Positions 44,550-52,754 of a stretch of 64,000 bases of DNA are shown piece by piece. Within the stretch, counting starts at the first letter, position 1, and each line of letters starts with the position of its first letter. The translations under genes were made by a program, and so were the position numbers. Source of the DNA: Methanooceanicella nereidis (GTDB lineage Archaea > Halobacteriota > Methanocellia > Methanocellales > Methanocellaceae); the NCBI RefSeq assembly GCF_021023085.1, contig NZ_PGCK01000007.1, positions 1 through 64,000 on the forward strand. The letters run 5' to 3'. The notes beneath the pieces were generated by a model, which made no database searches, was not told the DNA's origin, and saw nothing but the letters and a program-made list of their open reading frames with translations.

Positions 44550-44988
44550 GATAATAACACCTTGACTGGATCATATACAATAATAATCCATTATTAAAGA
44601 TATTATAAAAATGCTTTTGCGACACTTGTTTTATAAGAAATAAAAAAATAAGAGCAAAATCTTAATGGAGGAAAAAGTCTTTTATTTCGGGCAACTGCTT
44701 TAGGTTTCAAACATCACCTCCGTGGAAAAGCATATTCCTCTTAATTATGGGGGTCTTATAGCTTAACAATTATATTATCGATATAATATAATTTAACTAT
44801 TATACATTCATATTGCGTAAATCAATAAGCACTTTCGTTAAGATAGCGACCAATTATTATCTAATATATAATGCCTGAATGATTTGACATACCTGATGCC
44901 ATTTTTTATGACGCTGATCATATCAGGGATAGATATCTAAGGCACCTCGCATAAGGTATTTAGCTTAACCGCGTTACTTTACTACAGG
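44550..44988. other. AT-rich intergenic region with a possible short ORF
   Basis: No established gene. On the minus strand, 44603-44710 is a 35-codon frame from TTG with a GGAGGTGATG ribosome-site match immediately upstream (see findings). The remainder is AT-rich, with many TATA-like words (TATATTATCGATATAATATA near 44770-44790), and holds the promoter of the 44989 gene. Confidence 0.35.
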
Positions 44989-46947
44989 ATGAGCGGGAGG
45001 AGACCTTTCGAGAACGCCCTCGACCATATTTTCTGGTGCGACGGGTGTAATGTGCCATTAATATCAGAAAACTGTGATACGTGCAAAGGTACTGGCAGGA
45101 AGGTACTTTTGTCCCCTCCCGGGGATGTACGCTTCTGTTCCCCTTACGAAAGAGAACTTATCAGGGATCTTTTTACAGGCACATATGGGTGCGATCCTGT
45201 AAAGGGCCGATTAATACTTTTAAATAAGATCCCCGGGGACGATAAGACTGACGAAGTGATAATTGACGGCCATACCATTGCTGTCGTTTCATATGACCTG
45301 AAGGACTCATGTTATAAGCTTGACCTCAGGCTTGAGGGAGCAAAGATCCTGATGCCATTGACGAACGCAAAGACTGTGGTCTTAGACGTTCCGAGAGGAA
45401 AGCACCTGAATGGCAAAGGCGTTAGCGGAAGGTCTGTCGTGTCGGCCTCGCCCGATATTAAAAAGGATGATATTATACTGCTCCGTGTCAGCGACACATT
45501 TAACGGCTACGGCGTGGCAAGGACAGACAGCGATGGCCTGAAGGACCCTTCCGAAAACACTATAAAGATCAGGAAGATCAGCAGCAACAATGTCATATTG
45601 AACGATAAGGCTAGTGATATACAGGATGCGGTCAACGCTAACCGGTCAAGGATAAGGGCGATGGAAAAGGACGCTGTCAATATCCTGAAGGGAATAACCT
45701 GCCAGGGAAAGAACCGCGAGCTTCCCGTCACCGTATCGTTCAGCGGAGGTAAAGATAGCCTGGTCGTCTTGAACCTTACCCGAAAAGCCGTTAAGAACTA
45801 CGAGACATTTTTCATAGACACAGGCCTGGAATTTCCGGAAACCGTAAAATTCGTCGAGGATTTTGCAGCCTCAAACGGAATAAACATCCAGATAGAAAAG
45901 GCCGGCAATGCTTTCCAGGAAAATTTCCCGGCATTCGGTCCTCCTGCAAAGGACTTCAGATGGTGCTGTAAGGTCTGTAAGCTCGGCCCGATAACCAGGA
46001 TATTGTCCGAACGTAAAAAGGGCTGTATAACCATCGACGGTAAACGCCGCTACGAATCCTTCCAGCGCGGCAACATAGGCACAATAGAGCGAAATCCATT
46101 CGTGCCGGGCCAGATGGGCATCTTCCCGATAAAGGACTGGAGGGCTATCGAGGTATGGCTGTACATACATCTTGAAAAGCTGCCATATAACGAACTTTAC
46201 GATATGGGCTTTGAAAGGATAGGCTGCTGGCTATGTCCTGCGGCGCTTCAGGCAGAATATGTGAGAATGAAAGAGATACACCCGGATAAATTCGAGGAAT
46301 GGCAGGATAAGCTTTACGAATGGGCGGGTAGGTCGGGGCTTTCCAGAGAATATGTGGACCTGGGGTTCTGGAGATGGAAATCCCATCCGAATAAGATGCT
46401 GAACATCGCAAAGGAAAAGGGCATAAGCTTAAAGGCTGAGGCTACCGGGGACAGCATGTCATTGAAGATCATACGGGGCATAAGTCCGTGCGTCAGCGGA
46501 GGCTTTAGCATCGAAGGCGTGCTCCGCCTGCCAGAACGCGCCCCTGTCGAGCATGTTTTAGAGATGCTAAAAACCATCGGCTCGCCCGTATACTCTGAAG
46601 ACCTGGACGTGACTCTGGTCAAGGCAGCCCGGGGCACAAGCAAATTATTCGCAGCCGGCCAGGTTTATGCATCCTCGGACGATAAGATGTATGCCCAGAG
46701 GCTTTTTGAGGACACTGTCAAACAGGTATTGCGCGCAGCCATGTGCACAAGGTGCGGTATCTGTGTAAAAGCATGCCCCAGAAGGGCCGTCAAGCTGGAT
46801 AAACACGTTAAGGTAGACTCAAACCGCTGTGACCAGTGCGGCCGCTGCACAGATGCATGCGTTGTCGCAAGGTACTATAATAAATTAACTTCCGAAATTA
46901 AAAATACTCCAAATAAACAGTTTATTTATGGTAAAAAGTCAAAATAA
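44989..46947 (+). CDS. Zinc ribbon-PUA-APS/PAPS-reductase-like-ferredoxin fusion protein
   Basis: 652 residues with four parts. An N-terminal zinc ribbon (CDGC...CDTC near 17-35); a PUA-like domain (about 75-185), usually RNA-binding; a PP-loop sulfonucleotide-reductase domain (SGGKDSLVVL near 249, DTGLEFPETVKF); and two C-terminal [4Fe-4S] motifs (CTRCGICVKACP, CDQCGRCTDAC). The reductase domain has Cys326-Cys327 and Cys413-x2-Cys416, the CC...CxxC iron-sulfur signature of APS reductases, but the C-terminal catalytic ECGLH-type Cys motif is not seen. It could reduce a sulfonucleotide or act in RNA thiolation; the PUA domain favours RNA. Related proteins occur in other methanogens. Confidence 0.82.
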   Translation: MSGRRPFENALDHIFWCDGCNVPLISENCDTCKGTGRKVLLSPPGDVRFCSPYERELIRDLFTGTYGCDPVKGRLILLNKIPGDDKTDEVIIDGHTIAVVSYDLKDSCYKLDLRLEGAKILMPLTNAKTVVLDVPRGKHLNGKGVSGRSVVSASPDIKKDDIILLRVSDTFNGYGVARTDSDGLKDPSENTIKIRKISSNNVILNDKASDIQDAVNANRSRIRAMEKDAVNILKGITCQGKNRELPVTVSFSGGKDSLVVLNLTRKAVKNYETFFIDTGLEFPETVKFVEDFAASNGINIQIEKAGNAFQENFPAFGPPAKDFRWCCKVCKLGPITRILSERKKGCITIDGKRRYESFQRGNIGTIERNPFVPGQMGIFPIKDWRAIEVWLYIHLEKLPYNELYDMGFERIGCWLCPAALQAEYVRMKEIHPDKFEEWQDKLYEWAGRSGLSREYVDLGFWRWKSHPNKMLNIAKEKGISLKAEATGDSMSLKIIRGISPCVSGGFSIEGVLRLPERAPVEHVLEMLKTIGSPVYSEDLDVTLVKAARGTSKLFAAGQVYASSDDKMYAQRLFEDTVKQVLRAAMCTRCGICVKACPRRAVKLDKHVKVDSNRCDQCGRCTDACVVARYYNKLTSEIKNTPNKQFIYGKKSK

Positions 46948-47142
46948 ATTTATAATTTATTAACTATACACTTAATACCACAGATTATTGCATTCGAAAG
47001 ATTTAAAAACGGTATGGATATAATAAGGACTAACACATTAAAGAATAACGGGAAAGATTATCTTTAATGAGTCCGTGATGATTTATATCGCATAAAACCG
47101 TAAGTATTAAGGCGGACGAAAAAATAAAATCAGTAAAAATGT

Positions 47143-47346
47143 TCAGTAGGACTTTGAGGCTACCTTAAAGCCTATGAAACACATAATGACCGTAAAGGCC
47201 AATAATATCGCTACATATGCTATGTTCGCCGATTCTCCAAAGATGTCCTTTGCAAGGGCCATGGATGCGATGAATATCAACAGGACCAAGAACGATAAGC
47301 CGACCTCGATAAACTTAATGTTAGCATTGCTCAAATTATACACCAT
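47143..47346 (-). CDS. Small two-helix membrane protein
   Basis: 67 residues with two hydrophobic helices (about 14-33 and 42-62) linked by KDIFGESANIAY, and a short basic end. Codon use and hydrophobic pattern look coding, but no family is recognised. An AGGAT sequence lies very close to the ATG. The gene is divergent from pdaD with only 60 bp between starts, so promoters must overlap. Confidence 0.5.
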   Translation of the reverse strand: MVYNLSNANIKFIEVGLSFLVLLIFIASMALAKDIFGESANIAYVAILLAFTVIMCFIGFKVASKSY

Positions 47347-47406
47347 ATCCTACTGGTGATTAATAAGACATATGCTTTACGATTAGCAAATGGGAGAAAC
47401 AAAAAA

Positions 47407-47907
47407 ATGAGACAGGCATTAGTACCAAAGAAAGTGTTTTTCACTTGCGGATCCGGGACTCATAAGGAAATGCTCGAATCGTTCGAAATGGCGTTGAGAG
47501 ACGCAGGGATCGAAAAATTTAACCTGGTGACCGTAAGTTCGATACTTCCTCCAAAATGTGAAATACTGGAGCGGGAGGAAGGATTAAAGGAGCTTACGCC
47601 TGGTGAGATCGTATTTACAGTAATGTCACGAAATTGCTCAAACGAGCCAAGCAGACGGATATCCGCTTCTATCGGCTGTGCCATCCCAAAGGACCAGCAA
47701 AAGAACTTTGGTTATCTGTCGGAGCATCATTCTTATGGCGAAACTGAAAAATATGCCGGAATGTATGCTGAAAAACTTGCGGAAAACATGCTTTTCACAT
47801 GGACCAAGGAAAAACCAGAGAAAACTATGAATATATCAAAGACAGCAGAAGTTGATGATGAAGGTAACTGGACGACAGTTATTTCTGCTGCAGTGTTTAT
47901 ACTATAA
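47407..47907 (+). CDS. pdaD: Pyruvoyl-dependent arginine decarboxylase
   Basis: 166 residues. Decarboxylates arginine to agmatine, the first step of polyamine synthesis in many methanogens. The proenzyme cuts itself within the conserved VSSILPP segment (near residues 45-51), turning the second Ser into the pyruvoyl cofactor. FFTCGSGTHKEML at the N-terminus and the conserved EHHSYG and Glu residues fit the family. The ATG at 47407 has GGGAG ten bases upstream; a codon at 47356 would add seventeen unmatched residues. A zinc-ribbon gene follows at once. Confidence 0.94.
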   Translation: MRQALVPKKVFFTCGSGTHKEMLESFEMALRDAGIEKFNLVTVSSILPPKCEILEREEGLKELTPGEIVFTVMSRNCSNEPSRRISASIGCAIPKDQQKNFGYLSEHHSYGETEKYAGMYAEKLAENMLFTWTKEKPEKTMNISKTAEVDDEGNWTTVISAAVFIL

Positions 47908-47922
47908 ATGGTGATACAAAAT

Positions 47923-48429
47923 ATGCGTTGCCCAGGATGCGGTGAAGAGACATTCGAAGAGGAACTGATAATGGGCAAGTGTCCGCTATGTGGCACGAAA
48001 ATAAAGGACGCGCCCGAGAGCGTTACCAGCTCTGCGTCCGAGCCCTTCATACGCTGTACTTCCGAGTATGAGGAGTTACCGTTCGACATGATGGGCGCAT
48101 CTGTCCGGGACATGATAACGGATATATTTGGAGATATTTTCAGCGGGGTGGAGAGAACTCTTCTCATAAGCTATATGGCCTATGATATATCCCAGAATAC
48201 CGGACTTGAGTTAAAACAGGCGCGTAATGTTGCGCGTCAGGTGGTCGACCAGGAAGAGGCCACGTTCGAATTTGATATCACCCCTGCATGGTATGACGAG
48301 TTCAAGATAAAGAAATGCGCCCGCTGCGGTAGACTGCACTTAATGGTCGGAAAGAAACTATTGAAGGGCAGGATCGAGGAAGGGATCGGCGAATATGATG
48401 TAGATTACGTCTGCCGCCGATGCATTTAA
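47923..48429 (+). CDS. Zinc-ribbon protein with C-terminal second zinc site
   Basis: About 168 residues. The N-terminal zinc ribbon is CPGCGEETFEEELIMGKCPLCGTK. An acidic helical middle (about 55-120) follows. The C-terminal site is CARCGRLHLMVG...VCRRC. The family is not recognised. The ATG at 47923 has GGTGAT seven bases upstream; the ATG at 47908 abuts the pdaD stop. Either way it is cotranscribed with pdaD. Confidence 0.75.
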   Translation: MRCPGCGEETFEEELIMGKCPLCGTKIKDAPESVTSSASEPFIRCTSEYEELPFDMMGASVRDMITDIFGDIFSGVERTLLISYMAYDISQNTGLELKQARNVARQVVDQEEATFEFDITPAWYDEFKIKKCARCGRLHLMVGKKLLKGRIEEGIGEYDVDYVCRRCI

Positions 48430-48536
48430 TTTTTTTCTTATTTTCATAAATTTTATTAAAACAATCTATAATTCCAGTTGCTCTTTTAATATGGTCATTA
48501 TAATTCATGACCGGGGCCCTGTCCTTAAACCTATCT

Positions 48537-49472
48537 TTAAATATTTTTATCCAAGGCCATTTGGATCTTTCTATCCTTCGATAATGTCAGAGCTGCCAGA
48601 TATATGATGGCGACTATCATCAATGAGCTAATATATTGTTCAAGTATCAGTGTCGATATCGATGCGACCAAACCCATCGATATTAATGATATAAATGCTA
48701 ATATGGTCGTTTTTTTATCCGTCATCATATCTTTGGCAGCTATAATGATCACAATGAAAAGCATGGTCAGTATCGTTATGATCATTCCGTATTCGTCTAT
48801 CATGGACATTATCATGGACATTATTATTCCTGTACCTAAAAGAAGATAGGTCAGTCCGAATTTATGGTATATATACCGGTCATCCGATCCGGCTATCGGC
48901 TCGTCGCCATCTCTGGATCCATTCTTGAATAACGCTTTACGCATCCGTGTTTCTTTCCCGTGTATGCCCAGGGAATATATCAAATGATTCACCATCAGCC
49001 CCATCACTATACCCAGTAACGCTCCCGCGATCACGTCTGACGGGTAATGGACTCCGAGATGTATCCTGCTAATGCCTACAATGGAGGCCAGGCCATAACC
49101 GATCAACCGATACCTTGTTTCCAGGAACGATCCTATAATGACGGCTATTAAAAACGATGCCTGAGAATGGCCGCTGGGGAAGGAATAGCCTGAGGAGAAC
49201 AGAAACAGGGAATTATAGCTTCCTTCCGGCCGGGGCCGTTCTATAGCCTCTTTAATATCGTCGACAACGACAATGCTGAATATCAAAGATATGGCCAGGA
49301 TCGCTGCTATCTTCTTTTTATCGCCGAATATCAGGTAGACCGCTGTAATGAATAACCATACATAAGGGTTACCAAGCTGGGTGAGAATTAAAAAGAATGA
49401 CCTTGAGTCGGTTGTAGCAATATCAGTTATTGCTGTAAACAAATACTGGTCATAAGAGCTTAGCCCCTGCAT
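48537..49472 (-). CDS. PAP2-superfamily membrane phosphatase
   Basis: 311 residues, about eight to nine membrane helices. The three acid-phosphatase motifs are intact: KEAIERPRP near 75, PSGHS near 98 and SRIHLGVHYPSDVI near 135-148. By family it dephosphorylates a lipid phosphate or isoprenoid diphosphate, for example polyprenyl diphosphate recycling in glycan assembly. The C-terminal half (about 205-300) adds four helices of unknown role beyond the usual core. Confidence 0.88.
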   Translation of the reverse strand: MQGLSSYDQYLFTAITDIATTDSRSFFLILTQLGNPYVWLFITAVYLIFGDKKKIAAILAISLIFSIVVVDDIKEAIERPRPEGSYNSLFLFSSGYSFPSGHSQASFLIAVIIGSFLETRYRLIGYGLASIVGISRIHLGVHYPSDVIAGALLGIVMGLMVNHLIYSLGIHGKETRMRKALFKNGSRDGDEPIAGSDDRYIYHKFGLTYLLLGTGIIMSMIMSMIDEYGMIITILTMLFIVIIIAAKDMMTDKKTTILAFISLISMGLVASISTLILEQYISSLMIVAIIYLAALTLSKDRKIQMALDKNI

Positions 49473-49633
49473 ATTAAGAATCGACTCTCCGTTTCCAAGT
49501 TTTTAACACAATAATGATAAATATATCCGATATATTATCCAGTACGCTGACCATACTTAATTCTGTTATTATTAACTAAAGGTAATGAAATTATATGATA
49601 AAAGATTAGTGTTATATAGAAAGTTTTATATGT

Positions 49634-49790
49634 CGGAAGATAATATCCTACTTCCGGTAGTAATTACACCAGGACCTACCAGGTGATGAAATAATTAAAT
49701 GGCACCCCCGTGCGAAGTGCGAAAGATGGTTTCACCAAACACATCCTTTTTAGCGCGGGGGCGTCACACCACTTATTTTTAATAAGCCTG
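49634..49790 (+). ncRNA. Candidate structured non-coding RNA
   Basis: A GC-rich fold sits in an AT-rich gap. GGCACCCCCGTGC (49701-49713) pairs with GCGCGGGGGCGTC (49753-49765) over 12 of 13 positions, counting three G-U pairs. Inside, GATG/CATC and GTTT/AAAC form an upper hairpin around CACC. ACA follows directly after the lower stem. Upstream, CGGAAG/CTTCCG and CTAC/GTAG hairpins overlap and exclude each other. A TATA-like TTATATA at 49612-49618 would place a start near 49640, and a CTTATT/AATAAG palindrome follows. The strand is inferred from the TATA box. H/ACA-like geometry is possible, but no kink-turn is visible. Confidence 0.45.
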
Positions 49791-49795
49791 AAACA

Positions 49796-50509
49796 TTACT
49801 CAATTTTACTTAATATCTCTTTTGGCCGCCTGAATATTATGACTGATTCCATCTCAGAGAGCATCTTAGTATTTCTTGAGTCCACTTTCCTTATCTTTAA
49901 GGGGACCGCTTCCCCGCCTGATATCGCTCCGTTCCTGCATAGTTCGACGCAAGATCCGCATCCCTTACATCTCAGAAGGTCTATCTGGTCGGTTATTGCT
50001 TCATTCGGGCAGGAATCCCCTGGCGGGCAGTCCTCACAGGACAGGCATTTTGACCTGTCTATCGTATACGGCATCTCGGAAGTGACATCGCTGTCCCAGT
50101 CTACCGGCACGACATATGTCGGGACGCCGCTTTTCATTGCCTGGGCGGCACAGTTCGTGACCAGCGTATCTGCTATCCCGAATACTATCTTTGCCACAGT
50201 ATTAGAAGTGGCCGGAGTCAGTATAAAAAGGTCATATCGTCCGACGTTGAACCTTCCTATCTTCGGGAAGCTTGAGCCCTGGTTGGAGTCCAGGTATATC
50301 TCGTTCAGGTAGCTGCCGTCGGATATCTCGTTCAGTGAATCGAACAGCCCGTACATCTTCGATACTTCTTCACCTGCTCTCGACAGGAACGTCGTAATGG
50401 AGTGGCCTCTGTCCTTTAGCTCTTTCATTACGCCATATGATTCCCTGAGGTAATGTCCTGCTCCGGTTATCCCCCATGCTATGCGAAGATATCTGTCATT
50501 CGGGCTCAT
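49796..50509 (-). CDS. Dihydromethanopterin-reductase-like flavoprotein with ferredoxin motifs
   Basis: 237 residues. The N-terminal flavoprotein domain (IAWGITGAGHYLRES, then LFILTPATSNTVAKIVFGIADTLVTNCAAQAM, then VVPVDWDSD) resembles the FMN-binding Dfp/UbiX-like fold of the archaeal dihydromethanopterin reductase (acceptor) family. The C-terminal half has two iron-sulfur motifs (CLSCEDCPPGDSCPNEA and CKGCGSCVELC). The likely role is reduction of a dihydropterin in tetrahydromethanopterin synthesis, or a related flavin/Fe-S reduction. The GTG at 50518 is an alternative start. Confidence 0.8.
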   Translation of the reverse strand: MSPNDRYLRIAWGITGAGHYLRESYGVMKELKDRGHSITTFLSRAGEEVSKMYGLFDSLNEISDGSYLNEIYLDSNQGSSFPKIGRFNVGRYDLFILTPATSNTVAKIVFGIADTLVTNCAAQAMKSGVPTYVVPVDWDSDVTSEMPYTIDRSKCLSCEDCPPGDSCPNEAITDQIDLLRCKGCGSCVELCRNGAISGGEAVPLKIRKVDSRNTKMLSEMESVIIFRRPKEILSKIE

Positions 50510-50634
50510 GCTCAACACAAAATGATTTTATTGTATTTGCATCTTGTAGTTTATATCTTTATTGATAAGGCTGCATCTCCCGCTTAAATTTCAGAATCAT
50601 TAAATATGGATAAAAATATAATTAATATTTTGCA

Positions 50635-51369
50635 ATGAAAATATTCGACACCGTCAACGTGAAAATAATCAGGAAGGAGAATTCAGTCGTAATATGTTTA
50701 CCCTTAGAGTACGCCTCTCTTGAAAACTTTGACGCGGTACTGTCCGCGGGCGTTGACGGTGATGACTTTGTTTTTATGGTCAAGCCCGACATTAAGCCCG
50801 TCGTTAAGGATACGATCAATTCGCTCTGGAGCGACATGCGCGTATTGTTCTCAAAGATCAATGACATCGGCGAGACTCCGCCATGGGATGACATCGATCT
50901 TGTATGGCAATCACCGCATTCCTATGAAAAAAAGATACCTATCTCTTCGGAAGAGGTACTTGAATACTGGAGGATAAGGTCTGCAGTTGAAGAAAAAGGG
51001 TATATGGAAGGCAGTGAGGAAGACGTGCGAAAGGGCATTCACGATACTTTCACAAAACTCTGCGAAATGGCTTCGAGGAAGCTTGGTTTTAAGGATAAGT
51101 TTTTCCAGGCGGCTTTTGGGGATGCCGTTGCCAATAAATATTCACTGATAAGCTGTATGTATGGCACTTACGACGTCGTCTGCGAAATATTCTCGGAAGA
51201 GTTCGTAAAGGTCAACGATGACCGGTTCTGGTCATTGACATCGGAAAAGGCGCAGGATGCTGTACAGGCCGCATTCGAACGGATAAAATACCTGGAATCC
51301 GACAGGGAGGAGTTTGAAAAAGAAAGAGCACGGGTGCAGGAAAAATGGGGGTTTCCCTTGAGGGCATAA
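50635..51369 (+). CDS. Uncharacterised protein
   Basis: 244 residues, soluble, acidic and mostly helical in its C-terminal two thirds, ending in a charged coil (FERIKYLESDREEFEKERAR). The N-terminus is beta-like (TVNVKIIRKENSVVICLPLEY). Trp-rich segments (LWSDMRVLF, PPWDDIDLVWQ) stand out. No family recognised. It is divergent from the flavoprotein gene, with an AT-rich promoter region between. Confidence 0.65.
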   Translation: MKIFDTVNVKIIRKENSVVICLPLEYASLENFDAVLSAGVDGDDFVFMVKPDIKPVVKDTINSLWSDMRVLFSKINDIGETPPWDDIDLVWQSPHSYEKKIPISSEEVLEYWRIRSAVEEKGYMEGSEEDVRKGIHDTFTKLCEMASRKLGFKDKFFQAAFGDAVANKYSLISCMYGTYDVVCEIFSEEFVKVNDDRFWSLTSEKAQDAVQAAFERIKYLESDREEFEKERARVQEKWGFPLRA

Positions 51370-51399
51370 TAGAATGTTATTTTGGGCTCGATAAAAAGC

Positions 51400-52209
51400 T
51401 TATTTGACGTTTATCTTTTTTAATAATCTTTCATGAAATCTATCGCTGGCGGACCCGGCTATAGATATGCCTCCAATGGTGACTGGCAGATCATCCAGGG
51501 ACTCTCCTGATATTCGTGATATGACTCCGCCTGCCTCCTGAAGTATCAGGCCCGACGCAATGATATCATATGCGCTTACTTTGTTCCTGGAGTCTATCAC
51601 GGCATCAAATGAGCCGCAAGCTACCATGCAGATGTCCAGTGCGATACTTCCGATAGTCCTGACGACACAATTTTCTTCCTGAATAGCGACGATACTGTTC
51701 GGTATTTTACCCGAACCATAAGCATATATTGCGTATCTTGGCTTTGCCTCGCTTACTGTAGTGCTGATCTTTTTACCGTCATGGAATGCGCCTTCACCCC
51801 TTGCAGCATAAAAAGTTCCCGATGAAACGCTGGCTACGGCCCCGGCGTCGATATCCTTAAAAGTAGCGTTGTATGCTTTTTTAGAAATGGCCAGGGATGC
51901 GCAAAAATAGGGTATTCCCATTATTACATTATTAGAGCCGTCGACGGGGTCGAAAACAAGGGTATGGTCAGGGACCTTACCTTCCGGAAGTATCCTTTCC
52001 CCGAGCTCTTCAGATATCACTCTCGCAGCGATGCCTTCTCTTAAAATAGCCTCGTTAAGCGCTTCTTCGGCGACCATATCTATCTTTCGGGTAGTGTCGG
52101 TCAGGCGGTATTTCAATATTTCACTATAGTCTTCATGTGAGGCGATATATTCTTTTGTGGCGTGCATGACACTTTCCGCCATTCGCCTGACAAGATCATG
52201 ATCGCTCAT
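51400..52209 (-). CDS. Inositol-monophosphatase-superfamily phosphatase
   Basis: 269 residues. Metal-site motifs of the IMPase/FBPase/CysQ group: EELGERI near 66, FDPVDGSNNVIMGIPYF near 84-100, and SAYDIIASGLILQEAGGVI near 215. Archaeal members often act on both inositol monophosphate and fructose-1,6-bisphosphate, and CysQ-type members cleave 3'-phosphoadenosine phosphate. The start overlaps the end of the APS-kinase-like gene by 14 bases, and a CysQ-like partnership with that kinase is an inference from this arrangement. Confidence 0.87.
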   Translation of the reverse strand: MSDHDLVRRMAESVMHATKEYIASHEDYSEILKYRLTDTTRKIDMVAEEALNEAILREGIAARVISEELGERILPEGKVPDHTLVFDPVDGSNNVIMGIPYFCASLAISKKAYNATFKDIDAGAVASVSSGTFYAARGEGAFHDGKKISTTVSEAKPRYAIYAYGSGKIPNSIVAIQEENCVVRTIGSIALDICMVACGSFDAVIDSRNKVSAYDIIASGLILQEAGGVISRISGESLDDLPVTIGGISIAGSASDRFHERLLKKINVK

Positions 52210-52753
52210 CAGTCATCCCGAACCTTTTAATAATTGCTTCCGCGGCGACGATGCCTGCTTTATTGGGCTTCATGATCTCCGTATCCACGGTCACTATAGG
52301 ATCCGCCGGCTCCTCATAAGGGACGTTCACACCGGGTACGGTGGCGCTTTTACCTGTAAGTCCTTTTTTGTATATGTCGCGGGGCGCATACTTAGCATGC
52401 CTGACCTTTTCCCTTTCCATGCATATCTCGATGGGGCATTTAATATAGACCTCGCCAAACTGCGGTATCAGCTTCCTGGCAGCATCACGGTATTTTCTCA
52501 AATTCGCCGTCGCGTCGATGATAACGTTGACATTCTCTTCTACAAGGAGCTTTGCCATATAAGCGAGAGCCGCGTAGGCCATGTCCCGCTCCTCCTGTGT
52601 ATATTTCGGTTCCGGCGTCATTACCTTTCTTACTTTGTCAAGCTCCAGCACCTTCACACGAATACCTTCGGCCGATAATCTCTTCGCCGTCTGGCGCGCC
52701 ACAGAAGTCTTTCCGCTTCCGGGCAGTCCCGTCATCCATACTGCCCATGCCAC
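52196..52753 (-). CDS. APS-kinase-like (CysC) P-loop kinase
   Basis: 185 residues. Walker A GLPGSGKTS near residues 9-17, VKVLELDKVRKV in place of the usual LDGDNVR, IDATANLRKYRDAAR, YIKCPIEICMERE, and PYEEPADPIVTVDT near the end. By family it phosphorylates adenylyl sulfate to PAPS, but the changed acceptor loop leaves room for another substrate. It is sandwiched in a tight operon: one base after an aminoglycoside-phosphotransferase-fold gene and overlapping an IMPase-like gene. No sulfate adenylyltransferase is in the window. Confidence 0.85.
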   Translation of the reverse strand: MAWAVWMTGLPGSGKTSVARQTAKRLSAEGIRVKVLELDKVRKVMTPEPKYTQEERDMAYAALAYMAKLLVEENVNVIIDATANLRKYRDAARKLIPQFGEVYIKCPIEICMEREKVRHAKYAPRDIYKKGLTGKSATVPGVNVPYEEPADPIVTVDTEIMKPNKAGIVAAEAIIKRFGMTDERS

Positions 52754-52754
52754 G

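Noticed and set aside
49701-49765. tRNA or tRNA-like reading of the GC-rich fold
   Set aside because: No T-loop GTTCRANNC sequence, no acceptor/anticodon geometry.
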